DNA of 64,000 nucleotides from CAVPTL01 sp963794415. GTDB lineage: Bacteria; Actinomycetota; Thermoleophilia; Gaiellales; JAICJC01. The stretch lies in assembly GCA_963794415.1 (NCBI GenBank), contig CAWCDI010000004.1:310001-374000 (forward strand). Reading direction: 5' to 3'. The notes below the pieces were generated by a model. That model worked only from the letters and a program-made list of their open reading frames with translations. It was not told the origin of the DNA and searched no databases. Made by a program: the position numbers and the translations under genes. Of this stretch, positions 18,548-26,859 are shown piece after piece. Within the stretch, counting starts at the first letter, position 1, and each line of letters starts with the position of its first letter.

Positions 18548-21097
18548 ATGCTGAAGCTGACTGTCAGGGGCATGTTCTCGCACAAGCTGCGGTCGATCCT
18601 GACGGCGATCGCCATCATCCTCGGCACGGGGATGATCTGCGGCACCTTCATCATCACCAACCAGATCACGCAGGCGTTCAACCAGATCTTCAACACGGCC
18701 TACCAGGGCACCGACGTGGTGCTCTCGCAGAAGCCCGCGTTCGGCGGCACCCAGACGCAGGCGGGGCCGCTGCCGGAGTCCATCGTGGACACCGTCAGGG
18801 CCGTCCCCGGCGTGGCCGCGGTTGACGGGCAGATCCAGGCGGCCGGCGGCCTCGTGATCGACGGCAAGTTCGTGGGCGCCACGGGCGGCGCGCCCAACCT
18901 GGTGCTGTCGTACTCCCCGGCGCCGTTCAACCCGCTGCGGATCAAGGCGGGCCACTTCCCGGACGGGCCCGGCCAGCTCACGGTCGACTCCGACCTCGCC
19001 AACGACAACCACCTCAAGGTGGGCCAGCAGGTGGGCCTGCAGACGGCGCAGGGCACCGAGCAGGTGACGCTGGTGGGGATCGCCGACTACGGCAGCTCGA
19101 ACTCGCTGGGCGGCGCCGCGCTCATGGTGATCCCGTTCACCGATGCGCAGAAGTGGTACGACCGGGTGGGCAAGGTCTCCACGGTCTCGGTGAAGGCCGC
19201 GAAGGGCGTGACGCCGCTCGAGCTGAAGCAGCGCATCCAGCAGCACGTCGGGCCCAACGTCAAGGTGCAGACCGGCGACGAGGCCGCGCAGGAGCAGTCC
19301 AACAACATCGCCGGCTTCATCAACGGCTTCCTGCGCTACCTGCTGCTCGCCTTCGCCGGCTCGGCCGTCCTGGTGGGCGGGTTCATCATCTTCAACACGT
19401 TCTCGATCACGGTGGCCCAGCGGATGCGCGAGTTCGCGATGCTCCGCACCATCGGGGCAACCCGCCGCCAGGTGCTGAACTCGGTGTTGGGCGAGGCCGC
19501 GCTGGTGGGGCTCATCTCGTCGCTCATCGGGCTGCTCGCCGGCGTGCTGATCGCCAAGGGCCTCGCAGCGGGGTTCAAGGCGCTCGGCGCGTCGCTGCCG
19601 CTGGCCTCGCTCTCGGTGCCGCCCATCGCGGTCATCCTGCCGCTGGTGGTGGGCGTCGGCATCACCGTCGCCGCCGCCATGGTGCCGGCCACCAAGGCCA
19701 CGCGCGTGCCGCCGATCGCGGCGCTCCGCGAGGGCGCGGTGCTGCCGCCCGGCAGGTTCGCGCGGTTCGTCCCCTACTTCGGCGGCCTCCTGCTGCTCCT
19801 GGGCATCGGCATCGTGGTGCAGGGCCTGGGATCGAACGCCGCCGCCGGGTCGAAGCTCCTGAGGCTCGCCGTGGGCGCCGTGATCATCTTCATCGCCGTC
19901 GCCATCCTCTCGAAGTACGTGGTGAAGCCGCTGGCGCGCGTGCTGGGCTGGCCGATGGAGAAGCTCGCCCCCGCCCCGGGGCGCCTGGCGCGCGAGAACG
20001 CCATGCGAAATCCCGGCCGCACCGCGGTGACCGCCGCGGCGCTCATGATCGGCGTCGGCATCGTGGTGTTCATCGCGACGTTCGCCAACGGCTTCAAGGA
20101 GACGTTCCTCGGCGCCATCGATAGCGACATCAACGCGAGCCTCATCATCCAGAGCCGCTCACAGGGCCAGGCGCTGGGCGTCGGCAGCGCCAAGCTCGTG
20201 GCCGACACGCCGGGCGTCCAGACCGCCATGGGGCTCAACACCGGCGACGTGAAGATCAACAACGGCGGCACCGACACGATGTACGGGGTCGATCCGAAGG
20301 CGATCTCGCAGGTCTACAACTTCGACTGGGTGGACGGCTCCGACGCCGATGTGGCCAGGCTCGGCGGATCCAACGCGCTGGTGGAGCGGCAGTTCGCGAA
20401 GTCCCACCACCTGAGCGTGGGCTCCACCTACAAGGTCACCGGCCTCGACCACGAGGTGATGCACCTGAAGGTGATCGGCATCTACAAGGATCCGATCCTC
20501 CTGAACGGCATGACGCTCGCGACGTCCACGTACGACCGCCTGTCGCCCGAGAAGGGCTACTTCATCGTGCTCGCGAAGTTCGCCGACGGGGTGGACGAGG
20601 CGGCGACCACCGCTGCCGTGGAGAAGTCGCTCACGCCGTTCCCCGAGGCCAAGGTGCAGACCAAGGCCGAGTACAAGGACAGCTTCGCCCAGATGCTGAA
20701 CAGCATCCTCTACCTGCTCTACCTGCTGCTGGCGCTCACGGTGGTCATCTCGCTCTTCGGCATCGTGAACACGATGGCGCTCTCGGTGTTCGAGCGCACC
20801 CGCGAGATCGGCATGCTGCGCGCGATCGGCACCACGCGGCGGCAGCTGCGGCGGATGATCCGCTACGAGAGCGTGATCACGGGCATCATCGGCGGCCTGC
20901 TCGGGATCGTGATCGGCGTGGTCATGGCGTGGATCGTGACGCAAGGCCTGAAGGATCAGGGCATCGAGTTCGCGCTGCCGTGGGCGCAGATCATCGTCTG
21001 CCTCATCGTGGCGGCGCTCGCCGGTGCCATCGCGGCGGCGTTCCCGGCGCGCCGGGCGGGCAAGCTGAACGTGCTCGAAGCGCTCCAGTACGAATAG
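18548..21097 (+). CDS. FtsX/MacB-like ABC permease
   Basis: An 849-residue permease with two FtsX domains. A membrane anchor at about 15-40 precedes a large extracytoplasmic MacB-type domain. Three helices follow around 260-400, including MREFAMLRTIGATRRQV, then a central anchor, a second external domain and three C-terminal helices around 715-840 with TREIGMLRAIGTTRRQL. The repeated 'LR-IG-T-RRQ' coupling helices are the contacts to the ATPase encoded just upstream. The layout is that of long-form actinobacterial permeases. The transported molecule is unknown. Confidence 0.92.
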   Translation: MLKLTVRGMFSHKLRSILTAIAIILGTGMICGTFIITNQITQAFNQIFNTAYQGTDVVLSQKPAFGGTQTQAGPLPESIVDTVRAVPGVAAVDGQIQAAGGLVIDGKFVGATGGAPNLVLSYSPAPFNPLRIKAGHFPDGPGQLTVDSDLANDNHLKVGQQVGLQTAQGTEQVTLVGIADYGSSNSLGGAALMVIPFTDAQKWYDRVGKVSTVSVKAAKGVTPLELKQRIQQHVGPNVKVQTGDEAAQEQSNNIAGFINGFLRYLLLAFAGSAVLVGGFIIFNTFSITVAQRMREFAMLRTIGATRRQVLNSVLGEAALVGLISSLIGLLAGVLIAKGLAAGFKALGASLPLASLSVPPIAVILPLVVGVGITVAAAMVPATKATRVPPIAALREGAVLPPGRFARFVPYFGGLLLLLGIGIVVQGLGSNAAAGSKLLRLAVGAVIIFIAVAILSKYVVKPLARVLGWPMEKLAPAPGRLARENAMRNPGRTAVTAAALMIGVGIVVFIATFANGFKETFLGAIDSDINASLIIQSRSQGQALGVGSAKLVADTPGVQTAMGLNTGDVKINNGGTDTMYGVDPKAISQVYNFDWVDGSDADVARLGGSNALVERQFAKSHHLSVGSTYKVTGLDHEVMHLKVIGIYKDPILLNGMTLATSTYDRLSPEKGYFIVLAKFADGVDEAATTAAVEKSLTPFPEAKVQTKAEYKDSFAQMLNSILYLLYLLLALTVVISLFGIVNTMALSVFERTREIGMLRAIGTTRRQLRRMIRYESVITGIIGGLLGIVIGVVMAWIVTQGLKDQGIEFALPWAQIIVCLIVAALAGAIAAAFPARRAGKLNVLEALQYE

Positions 21098-21141
21098 CCT
21101 GCAAGGTGCAACGCCCTTCGCGGTGAATACCATCCGCGAAC

Positions 21142-22161
21142 ATGCTCGACTGGCTGCAACAACTGTGGGACACCCTGATCGCGGTCTCGATCCCGCTGCT
21201 GATCCTCGGCATCGCGTTTCAGACGGCGCAGACGATGCTGGTGGCCCTCGCGTGGCGGAACATCCTGCGCGGCGCCTACCCCAAGAGCGACGTCACCTAC
21301 CGGCCGATCCTGGGCTACTACGCGGGCGGTAACGGCCTGAACGCGATCCTGCCGGCCTCGGCCGGCACCGTTGCGATGCTGGGGCTCTTTCGCGCCAACA
21401 TCAAGAACTCGACGGTCGCAGGCGTCCTGGGCGCCACCGTGGTCGAGAACATCTTCTTCGGCGTCATGGGCATCGTCGTCTACGCGTGGCTCTTCATCAG
21501 CGCCGCCGGCTCGTTCGACGTCAAGTTCGGCTGGTTCTCCGAGCACGCGGGGCTCACCGTCATCATCATCGTCGCCGGTGGCCTGCTGATCACCCTCGTG
21601 GTGCGGATGCTCTGGCACAAGTTCCAGAAGACCTGGGAGAACGCCAAGGAGGGCGGCGCCATCGTCGCCGACCGCAAGAAGTTCCTGGTCGAGGTGGTCG
21701 GGGTCGAGGCGCTCTCCTACATCGCGCGGATGGGCGTGAACGCGACGTTCATGTACGCCTACCACATCCCCGTCTCGGTGCAGAACGTCTTTTTGATCGT
21801 CGCGGCGGCGTCGATCTCCTCGACGGTGGCGCTTGCCCCGGGCGCCGTCGGAGCCCAGACGGCGCTCGCCCAGGTGGTGCTGGCGCCGGTCGCATCGCCG
21901 TCTGCGATCACGGCCTACACGGTGGGCCAGAGCCTTGTCACCACGGCCTGGAACGCCGTCTTCGGCCTCACGATGCTGGCCCGCACGATCGGCTGGAAGG
22001 ACACCAAGGCGCTCATCCACGTCAAGAAGAAGAAGGACGCCGAGGCCGATCCGGCACTGGCAGTCGCCGGCCCGCCGGGCACGGAGGCGCACCCGCACAA
22101 GCTGCATACCCCGCGCTGGCACGGCTTCCGCCGCAAGGGCCGGCACGACCCGCCGGTCTAG
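21142..22161 (+). CDS. UPF0104 / LPG-synthase-TM-like membrane protein
   Basis: A 339-residue membrane protein with about seven hydrophobic helices resembling the flippase-like transmembrane half of MprF. YYAGGNGLNAILPASAGTVAM near residues 52-72 and SSTVALAPGAVGAQTALAQ near 229-247 are the paired conserved loops of that family. The last 50 residues are cytoplasmic, Lys-rich and then His/Arg-rich. It converges with a larger protein of the same superfamily whose end is one base away, so two related membrane proteins sit tail to tail. Lipid or polyprenyl-sugar handling is possible but unproven. Confidence 0.8.
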   Translation: MLDWLQQLWDTLIAVSIPLLILGIAFQTAQTMLVALAWRNILRGAYPKSDVTYRPILGYYAGGNGLNAILPASAGTVAMLGLFRANIKNSTVAGVLGATVVENIFFGVMGIVVYAWLFISAAGSFDVKFGWFSEHAGLTVIIIVAGGLLITLVVRMLWHKFQKTWENAKEGGAIVADRKKFLVEVVGVEALSYIARMGVNATFMYAYHIPVSVQNVFLIVAAASISSTVALAPGAVGAQTALAQVVLAPVASPSAITAYTVGQSLVTTAWNAVFGLTMLARTIGWKDTKALIHVKKKKDAEADPALAVAGPPGTEAHPHKLHTPRWHGFRRKGRHDPPV

Positions 22162-22162
22162 C

Positions 22163-24592
22163 TCAGAGGTAGTTGTGCTTCGTCAGCCAGTGCATGGCGA
22201 AGAAGCCCCAGACCGGCGGCAGGTAGAACGTGCACACGCGGTAGATGAGCGCCGTGGCGAGCGCCGCCTCCTCGCTCATGCCGGCGCCCGCAAGCCCCAC
22301 CGTGAGGCCGAACTCGGTCACGCCGATGCCGCCCGGCACCGGGATGAAGGTGGCAAAGAGCGAGACGCTCAGGTTGATCACCAGCAGGTCGGCGAGTGAG
22401 ATGTCGGCTCCCAGGCCGCGTGCGATCAGGCCAAGCGCTGTGGCGAAGAGCACCTCGCTGCCCAGGTTTCCGCCGACGATCATCGCCAGCTTGTGCGACC
22501 CGCGAAGCGACGCGAGCGTGAGGCGCACCTCGGGCCACCACTTGCGCACGCGGCTCGAGATGATGCGCCGCAGCCGCCCTACCAGCGTGAACACGAGGAT
22601 GCTCACCACCAGCAGCACCACCAGGATGACCGCGAGCTTCTTCACGCCCGAGGTGGGGACGTCGGCGTTCAGCGAGAGGTCGGCCGACGAGAAGATCAGG
22701 AGCGTCACGAGGAGGAGCGCCTGCAGGATGGTGCCGGCGAATGAGTCGATCGCGCCGGAGGTGACCGCGGCGGCCGGCGGCACGCCGAGCTTCTGGAAGA
22801 ACCGGATGTTCACGGCCATACGCGCGAAGTTGGAGGGAAGCGCCAGGTTCATGTAGCTGGTCGCGAGCTGCATCGCATAGACCGGCCCGAACGGCAGCTC
22901 CGCCGCCACCGAGCCGATGGTCGAGAGCGACTGGGTGAGCCGCGGCGTCTGCGCGACGATGAAGCCCACCACGATCCACGCCCAGACCGCGCCCTGGAGG
23001 CTCGCGCGCAGCTGGTCGATATCAACGCCGCTGATGGCGCCGATCACGGTGGTCGTGGCCAGGATGAGGAGCGCGACCTGGATCAGCGAGCCCCACGTCA
23101 CGCGCCGCAGCTTCGCCAGCTGCGGCGGCTCGGCGCCCACCAGCTCGGTGGCGTCCTTTCGCAGCTGCTCGAGATCGACGTCGGCTGCCTTCAGCGACCG
23201 CCGGAGCGTGAGGCCGATCGCCGCGGGCTGGAGGTAGGGCAGAAGCGCGGTCACGCCGTCGGCGCCGAGCGCCCGCGACGACGCGGCGAGGGCCCGCTCG
23301 GGGCCTGCGATGAGCGCCGTGGTGGTGAGCAGGCGGGCGTGGTCGGTGGCGATCTGGTCGGGGCTCGGCGAGACGTTGGCGGCCTCGAAGTCGATCAGCC
23401 CGATCTCGTCGTCGTGCACCACCACCGTGTTTGGCCCGACGCGCATGTGAGCGATGCTCGCGCCGCCCAGCCGCAGGACGGTGGCCCAGCAGCGCTCCAG
23501 CATCGCGTCGTCGAGCTCCTCGGCGGAGAGGCTCCCCAGCGGCCGGCCGTTGCCGCGCAGCACCAGCAGCGCGTCGTCGTAGGCCGACGTGCCGGCGGTC
23601 ACCACCTGGCGCGTGGGCACGCCCGCGTTCTCGGCCAGGAGCGTCACGAAGGCCTCATGCTCGACCGCCTGCGAGCGGCTCACGCGAAGGCCCGGCCCGG
23701 GGTCGCGGTACCAGACGGTGCGCCAGAGCTTCTCCACGAGCTGGTTGTCGTAGGCATCGCGGCCGTAGACCTTCACCACGAGCGGGTCGCCCTGGGGATC
23801 GCGGCCGCGGGCCTCGAACGCCCCGCTCTCGCCCCGGTCCACGCGCTCGAGGCCGCTGACCGGAACGCCCAGCTGCTTGAGCGCGCCGGCCACCTCGTCC
23901 AGCTCGGGGTAGCCGGCGGAGGTGCCGAAGGCGAGCCGAACGGCGGTGGCGGCGATGACCGCGATCAGGAGGGCCATCACGTTTCCGCCCACCGACGCGC
24001 TGTCGGCGAAGAACGCCGCAATCACGCCGAAGAAGAGGATCCAGCGCGTGAACGCCTGGAGCGGGCGGGTGAGGTGCGGCGAGATCGCGAGCACCACCAC
24101 CGCGCTTTGCACGATGCGCACGGAGGGCAGGCTCTTCGTCTTGAACTCACCGCCGATGACGGCGCTCAGCTCGGGCCAGCTGCCGTTGGCCACGCGCGAG
24201 ACGATGAACGCGAGCGCGACGGCGAGCACGAGCGAGGCCACGGCCTGGGCGAGCATGATCCGGCGGCCGCGCGCGAGGGTGGTGATGATCAGGACGACCG
24301 CCCACAGGGTGAGCAGGTCGAAGAAGAAGGCCCACACCGTCGAGAGGAAGGCCGGTGCGCTCGCGAGGAACGTCCCGACCGGGGAGCCCGGGGGCGCGAC
24401 GGGGTAGCCGATCACCATGAGGCTCAGCGCGATCACGCACGGGATCAGGAGCAGCGTGTCGGACGCGCGGCGCGAGCGCGGCTGGCCGGGCGACGAGGAG
24501 TAGAACCGGATGCCGTGCCGCAGCACATCCGGGGTGACCAAGAGTCCACGCGGGGAGCGCGCGGGGTCGGCGGAGCCGGCCTGGTCGGTCAT
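22163..24592 (-). CDS. Multidomain membrane protein: N-terminal helices, kinase-like domain, MprF-type flippase domain
   Basis: An 809-residue protein. Roughly residues 40-250 form several membrane helices, 250-490 a soluble protein-kinase/aminoglycoside-phosphotransferase-like domain, and 510-809 an MprF-type transmembrane domain ending in ATFIPVPGGIGVTEFGL. In the kinase-like part, PLVVKVYGRD supplies the ATP lysine and LIDFEAA the metal Asp, but the catalytic loop reads IAHMRVGPNTV with Met-Arg-Val where an Asp is expected. It may be a pseudokinase or ligand-binding domain. This three-part architecture recurs in actinobacteria; the substrate is not known. Intact frame throughout. Confidence 0.78.
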   Translation of the reverse strand: MTDQAGSADPARSPRGLLVTPDVLRHGIRFYSSSPGQPRSRRASDTLLLIPCVIALSLMVIGYPVAPPGSPVGTFLASAPAFLSTVWAFFFDLLTLWAVVLIITTLARGRRIMLAQAVASLVLAVALAFIVSRVANGSWPELSAVIGGEFKTKSLPSVRIVQSAVVVLAISPHLTRPLQAFTRWILFFGVIAAFFADSASVGGNVMALLIAVIAATAVRLAFGTSAGYPELDEVAGALKQLGVPVSGLERVDRGESGAFEARGRDPQGDPLVVKVYGRDAYDNQLVEKLWRTVWYRDPGPGLRVSRSQAVEHEAFVTLLAENAGVPTRQVVTAGTSAYDDALLVLRGNGRPLGSLSAEELDDAMLERCWATVLRLGGASIAHMRVGPNTVVVHDDEIGLIDFEAANVSPSPDQIATDHARLLTTTALIAGPERALAASSRALGADGVTALLPYLQPAAIGLTLRRSLKAADVDLEQLRKDATELVGAEPPQLAKLRRVTWGSLIQVALLILATTTVIGAISGVDIDQLRASLQGAVWAWIVVGFIVAQTPRLTQSLSTIGSVAAELPFGPVYAMQLATSYMNLALPSNFARMAVNIRFFQKLGVPPAAAVTSGAIDSFAGTILQALLLVTLLIFSSADLSLNADVPTSGVKKLAVILVVLLVVSILVFTLVGRLRRIISSRVRKWWPEVRLTLASLRGSHKLAMIVGGNLGSEVLFATALGLIARGLGADISLADLLVINLSVSLFATFIPVPGGIGVTEFGLTVGLAGAGMSEEAALATALIYRVCTFYLPPVWGFFAMHWLTKHNYL

Positions 24593-24649
24593 CAGAACAG
24601 TATGAAGACCGGCCAGGACGGCATCCGCCCGCGCGTGAAGAAGACTGGC

Positions 24650-24799
24650 CTAGAGGTAGCCGATAACGGTCTGCAGCGTGCCCTGCATGGCGCTTGTCAG
24701 CAGCGCCATGGTGGCGACGACGGCCAGGGTCACGACCGCAAAGAGCACGGCGTACTCAGAAGTGGTCTGGCCGGATTCACCTGCCATGAGGTCCATCAT
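24650..24799 (-). CDS. Flp-type pilin, small orphan gene
   Basis: A 49-residue precursor with a short charged leader, a prepilin-peptidase site after Gly10 (GESG then QTTSEYAV, Glu at mature position 5) and one hydrophobic helix (AVLFAVVTLAVVATMAL). This is the pattern of Flp/Tad type IVb pilins. AGGAG lies about ten bases before the ATG at 24799. No tad assembly genes or prepilin peptidase are in the window, so the rest of the system would have to be elsewhere. Confidence 0.75.
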   Translation of the reverse strand: MMDLMAGESGQTTSEYAVLFAVVTLAVVATMALLTSAMQGTLQTVIGYL

Positions 24800-24869
24800 G
24801 TTGTGCGATCTCCTACGGGGGTTGGCGTAGAACGAACGTACGCCAAAACGGGGAGAACGCAATCCCCCT

Positions 24870-25616
24870 TTACGCCGCCGTCCGCCCGCCGTCGACTGCC
24901 AGGATCGTCCCGTGCACGAACGCCGCGTCGTCGCCCACCAGGTAGCCGATCGCAAGCGCGATCTCGCGCGGGTCAGCAACCCGGCCGGCCGGCGCCAGCG
25001 ATGCCAGCTGATCGAGGGAGTCGCCCATCGCATCAGTGCCCGGCGTGCGAGTCGGCCCGGGAGCCACCGCGTTCACGCGCACGCCGCGCGGGCCGTACTC
25101 AGCGGCCCACGACTTGGTGATGAGATCCATCGCGGCCTTGGTGCCGCCGTAGAGCGCCATCCCGTCGAGCCCGATGCTCGCGGCCATGGTGCTGACGTTC
25201 ACGATGGCGCCGCCGCCGCGCTCGGCCATCGCGGGCGCCAGCATGCTCGTCAGGAGGAACGGCACCTTGACGTTGACCGCAAGCGCGCTGTCGAGGGTCT
25301 CCTCGGTCACCGAAGCGCTCGGGCCGAAGGTCATGAAGGCCGCGTTGTTGACGAGGATGTCGATGGGGCCGCCCGCGGCGGCCTCTGCGTCGGCGACCAG
25401 CGCGCGCGCCGAGCTCTCGTCCTGGAGGTCGGAGCGCACGAACGCCGCTCGCCCGCCCGCATCACGGATGCGCCTGACGACGGCAGTGCCGCGCGGCTCG
25501 TTGCGGCCTGCGACCACGACGTGGGCTCCGCGCGCCGCGAGCAGGTTGGCGGTGGCCTCGCCGATACCGCTTGTGGACCCCGTGATGAGGGCGATCTTTC
25601 CGTCGAGCTGGGACAT
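24870..25616 (-). CDS. SDR-family oxidoreductase (TetR-linked)
   Basis: Classical short-chain dehydrogenase of 248 residues: GSTSGIGEA cofactor loop near 13-21, NNAAF, catalytic Ser region VNVSTMAAS and YGGTKAA (Tyr/Lys). ATG at 25616 has AAAGGAG upstream. It is divergent from a TetR regulator, and a perfect 14-base palindrome lies 24-37 bases before this start, so repression by that TetR protein is likely. The usual logic is induction by the substrate or a toxic ligand; which one is unknown. Confidence 0.9.
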   Translation of the reverse strand: MSQLDGKIALITGSTSGIGEATANLLAARGAHVVVAGRNEPRGTAVVRRIRDAGGRAAFVRSDLQDESSARALVADAEAAAGGPIDILVNNAAFMTFGPSASVTEETLDSALAVNVKVPFLLTSMLAPAMAERGGGAIVNVSTMAASIGLDGMALYGGTKAAMDLITKSWAAEYGPRGVRVNAVAPGPTRTPGTDAMGDSLDQLASLAPAGRVADPREIALAIGYLVGDDAAFVHGTILAVDGGRTAA

Positions 25617-25639
25617 CGAGCGCTCCTTTGCGTAGTTAC

Positions 25640-25653
25640 GTACCGATCGGTAC
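25640..25653. promoter_or_regulatory. Palindrome, candidate TetR operator 1
   Basis: GTACCGATCGGTAC is a perfect 14-base palindrome in the promoter of the SDR gene. Its inner ten bases recur at 25687-25696 in front of the divergent TetR gene. Confidence 0.65.
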
Positions 25654-25686
25654 CGAAACAAGGTAGCAGCTCTCGGAGAGTTCTGC

Positions 25687-25696
25687 ACCGATCGGT
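25687..25696. promoter_or_regulatory. Palindrome, candidate TetR operator 2
   Basis: ACCGATCGGT, a perfect 10-base palindrome identical to the centre of operator 1, 22 bases before the TetR GTG start. Two copies, one facing each gene, fit joint repression of the SDR gene and autoregulation. Confidence 0.6.
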
Positions 25697-25718
25697 AGGA
25701 AATCGCTAGGATGCAGGT

Positions 25719-26324
25719 GTGAAGACGTCGAGCACACCCGGAAGGCCGCGCGAGTTCGACTCGGAGGTTGCGCTCGACCGGGCGCTCGAGGTGTTCTGGC
25801 GGCAAGGGTACGAGGGCGCGTCGCTCACCGACCTGACGGGGGCGATGGGCATCAGCAAGACCAGCATGTACGCCGCGTTCGGGAACAAGCGCGAGCTCTT
25901 CGAGCGGGCGCTCGCCCACTACGCGGAGAATGACATGCGCTCCACCTACGAGGCGTTCGGCGAGCCGACGGCGGCGGCTGTGATCGCCACGTTCCTGCGG
26001 CGAAACGTGGAGGCCGTGACGCAGCCGGATCGCCCGCACGGCTGCTTCTCGATCACCGGTGCGATCTCATGCGGTCCCGGGAACGCCGACGTGGTCGAGC
26101 TGATGGCCGGGATGCGCCGCTACGCCGCGCTCGCACTGCGCACGCGGCTGCGACAGGCGGTGGCGGATGGCGATCTCGACGCCGCGCAGTGGGATCCCGA
26201 CGACCTGGCGCGCTTCGTGATCAGCCTCGCACAGGGGACCGCCGTGCAGGCGGCGTCCGGTACGCGGCGCGACGATCTGATGGCCGCGGTCGATCTGGCC
26301 ATCCGCGCACTCGCACTCTCGTAG
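25719..26324 (+). CDS. TetR-family transcriptional regulator
   Basis: A 201-residue regulator. The N-terminal helix-turn-helix reads FDSEVALDRALEVFWRQGYE then TDLTGAMGISKTSMYAAFGNK, the standard TetR N-domain, with a C-terminal ligand domain of the TetR_C clade that contains HGCFSITGAISC. GTG start. It is divergently arranged with an SDR gene and the space between holds two matching palindromes, the likely binding sites. The ligand is unknown. Confidence 0.92.
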   Translation: MKTSSTPGRPREFDSEVALDRALEVFWRQGYEGASLTDLTGAMGISKTSMYAAFGNKRELFERALAHYAENDMRSTYEAFGEPTAAAVIATFLRRNVEAVTQPDRPHGCFSITGAISCGPGNADVVELMAGMRRYAALALRTRLRQAVADGDLDAAQWDPDDLARFVISLAQGTAVQAASGTRRDDLMAAVDLAIRALALS

Positions 26325-26329
26325 CCGGC

Positions 26330-26713
26330 TCAGCGCGGAGCGAGCTCCTGCAGCGTCCAGCTGTTGCCGTCGGGATCCTGGAAGAAGGCAAAGCGGGAGC
26401 CGCGCGTGCCTTCCGGCCCCATCTGGACGATGTCGCTGACCTTGACGCCGCGCTCCGCGAGCTCGGCGCAGGCGGCGTCGATGTCCTCCACCGAGAGCTG
26501 CGGCGCGCGCAGGCTGCCCGGCTCGCCGAGCGGCAGGCCCTCGCCGATGACCACCGAGCACGCAGAGCCGCGGGGGGTCATCTGCACCACGCGCATGGTC
26601 TCGGACGGGCGCACGTCGTGGTCGAGCACGAATCCGACCTGCTCGGTGTAGAACGCCCTGGCCACGTCAACGTCCGACACGGGGACGCCGATCACTTCGA
26701 GTTTGTAGTCCAT
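26330..26713 (-). CDS. VOC/glyoxalase-fold protein
   Basis: A 127-residue vicinal-oxygen-chelate fold protein with two beta-alpha-beta-beta-beta modules: VSDVDVARAFYTEQVGF at the start and FFQDPDGNSWTLQEL at the end. Members include lyases, dioxygenases and antibiotic-binding proteins; residues here do not settle which. It converges with the TetR gene (5 bases between stops) and lies downstream of tRNA-Val, with palindromic repeat copy 3 between. Confidence 0.85.
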   Translation of the reverse strand: MDYKLEVIGVPVSDVDVARAFYTEQVGFVLDHDVRPSETMRVVQMTPRGSACSVVIGEGLPLGEPGSLRAPQLSVEDIDAACAELAERGVKVSDIVQMGPEGTRGSRFAFFQDPDGNSWTLQELAPR

Positions 26714-26730
26714 GAGGCCACCCTATCCGA

Positions 26731-26762
26731 TGAATACAAGGTGCCTGGCACCTTGTATCCAT
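26731..26762. repeat. Palindromic repeat copy 3
   Basis: Core GGTGCCTGGCACC at 26740-26752 inside a perfect 25-base palindrome (26734-26758). Variable segments are ACAA and TTGT, fully complementary. Left outer arm TGAAT is intact, right arm drifted to ATCCA. It begins 6 bases past the 3' end of tRNA-Val, so it could terminate or help process the tRNA transcript. Confidence 0.88.
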
Positions 26763-26768
26763 CCGGCA

Positions 26769-26841
26769 TGGGCACAACAGGGCTCGAACCTGTGACCTCT
26801 CGCGTGTGAAGCGAACGCTCTCCCAGCTGAGCTATGCGCCC
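26769..26841 (-). tRNA. tRNA-Val (CAC)
   Basis: A 73-base cloverleaf on the minus strand. The acceptor stem GGGCGCA pairs with TGTGCCC (one G-T), the D arm is GCTC/GAGC, the anticodon stem TTCGC/GCGAG encloses loop TTCACAC with anticodon CAC, and the T arm ACAGG/CCTGT holds TTCGAGC. Discriminator A; CCA is not encoded. It begins 18 bases past the histidine kinase stop, so it may be read from the same transcript or its own promoter. Confidence 0.95.
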
Positions 26842-26859
26842 TGGGACAGCCAGTTTACT

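Noticed and set aside
21098..21141. Possible seventh repeat copy (CAAGGTGC and GGTGAATACC fragments)
   Set aside because: Order and spacing do not match the palindrome and no mirror half exists.
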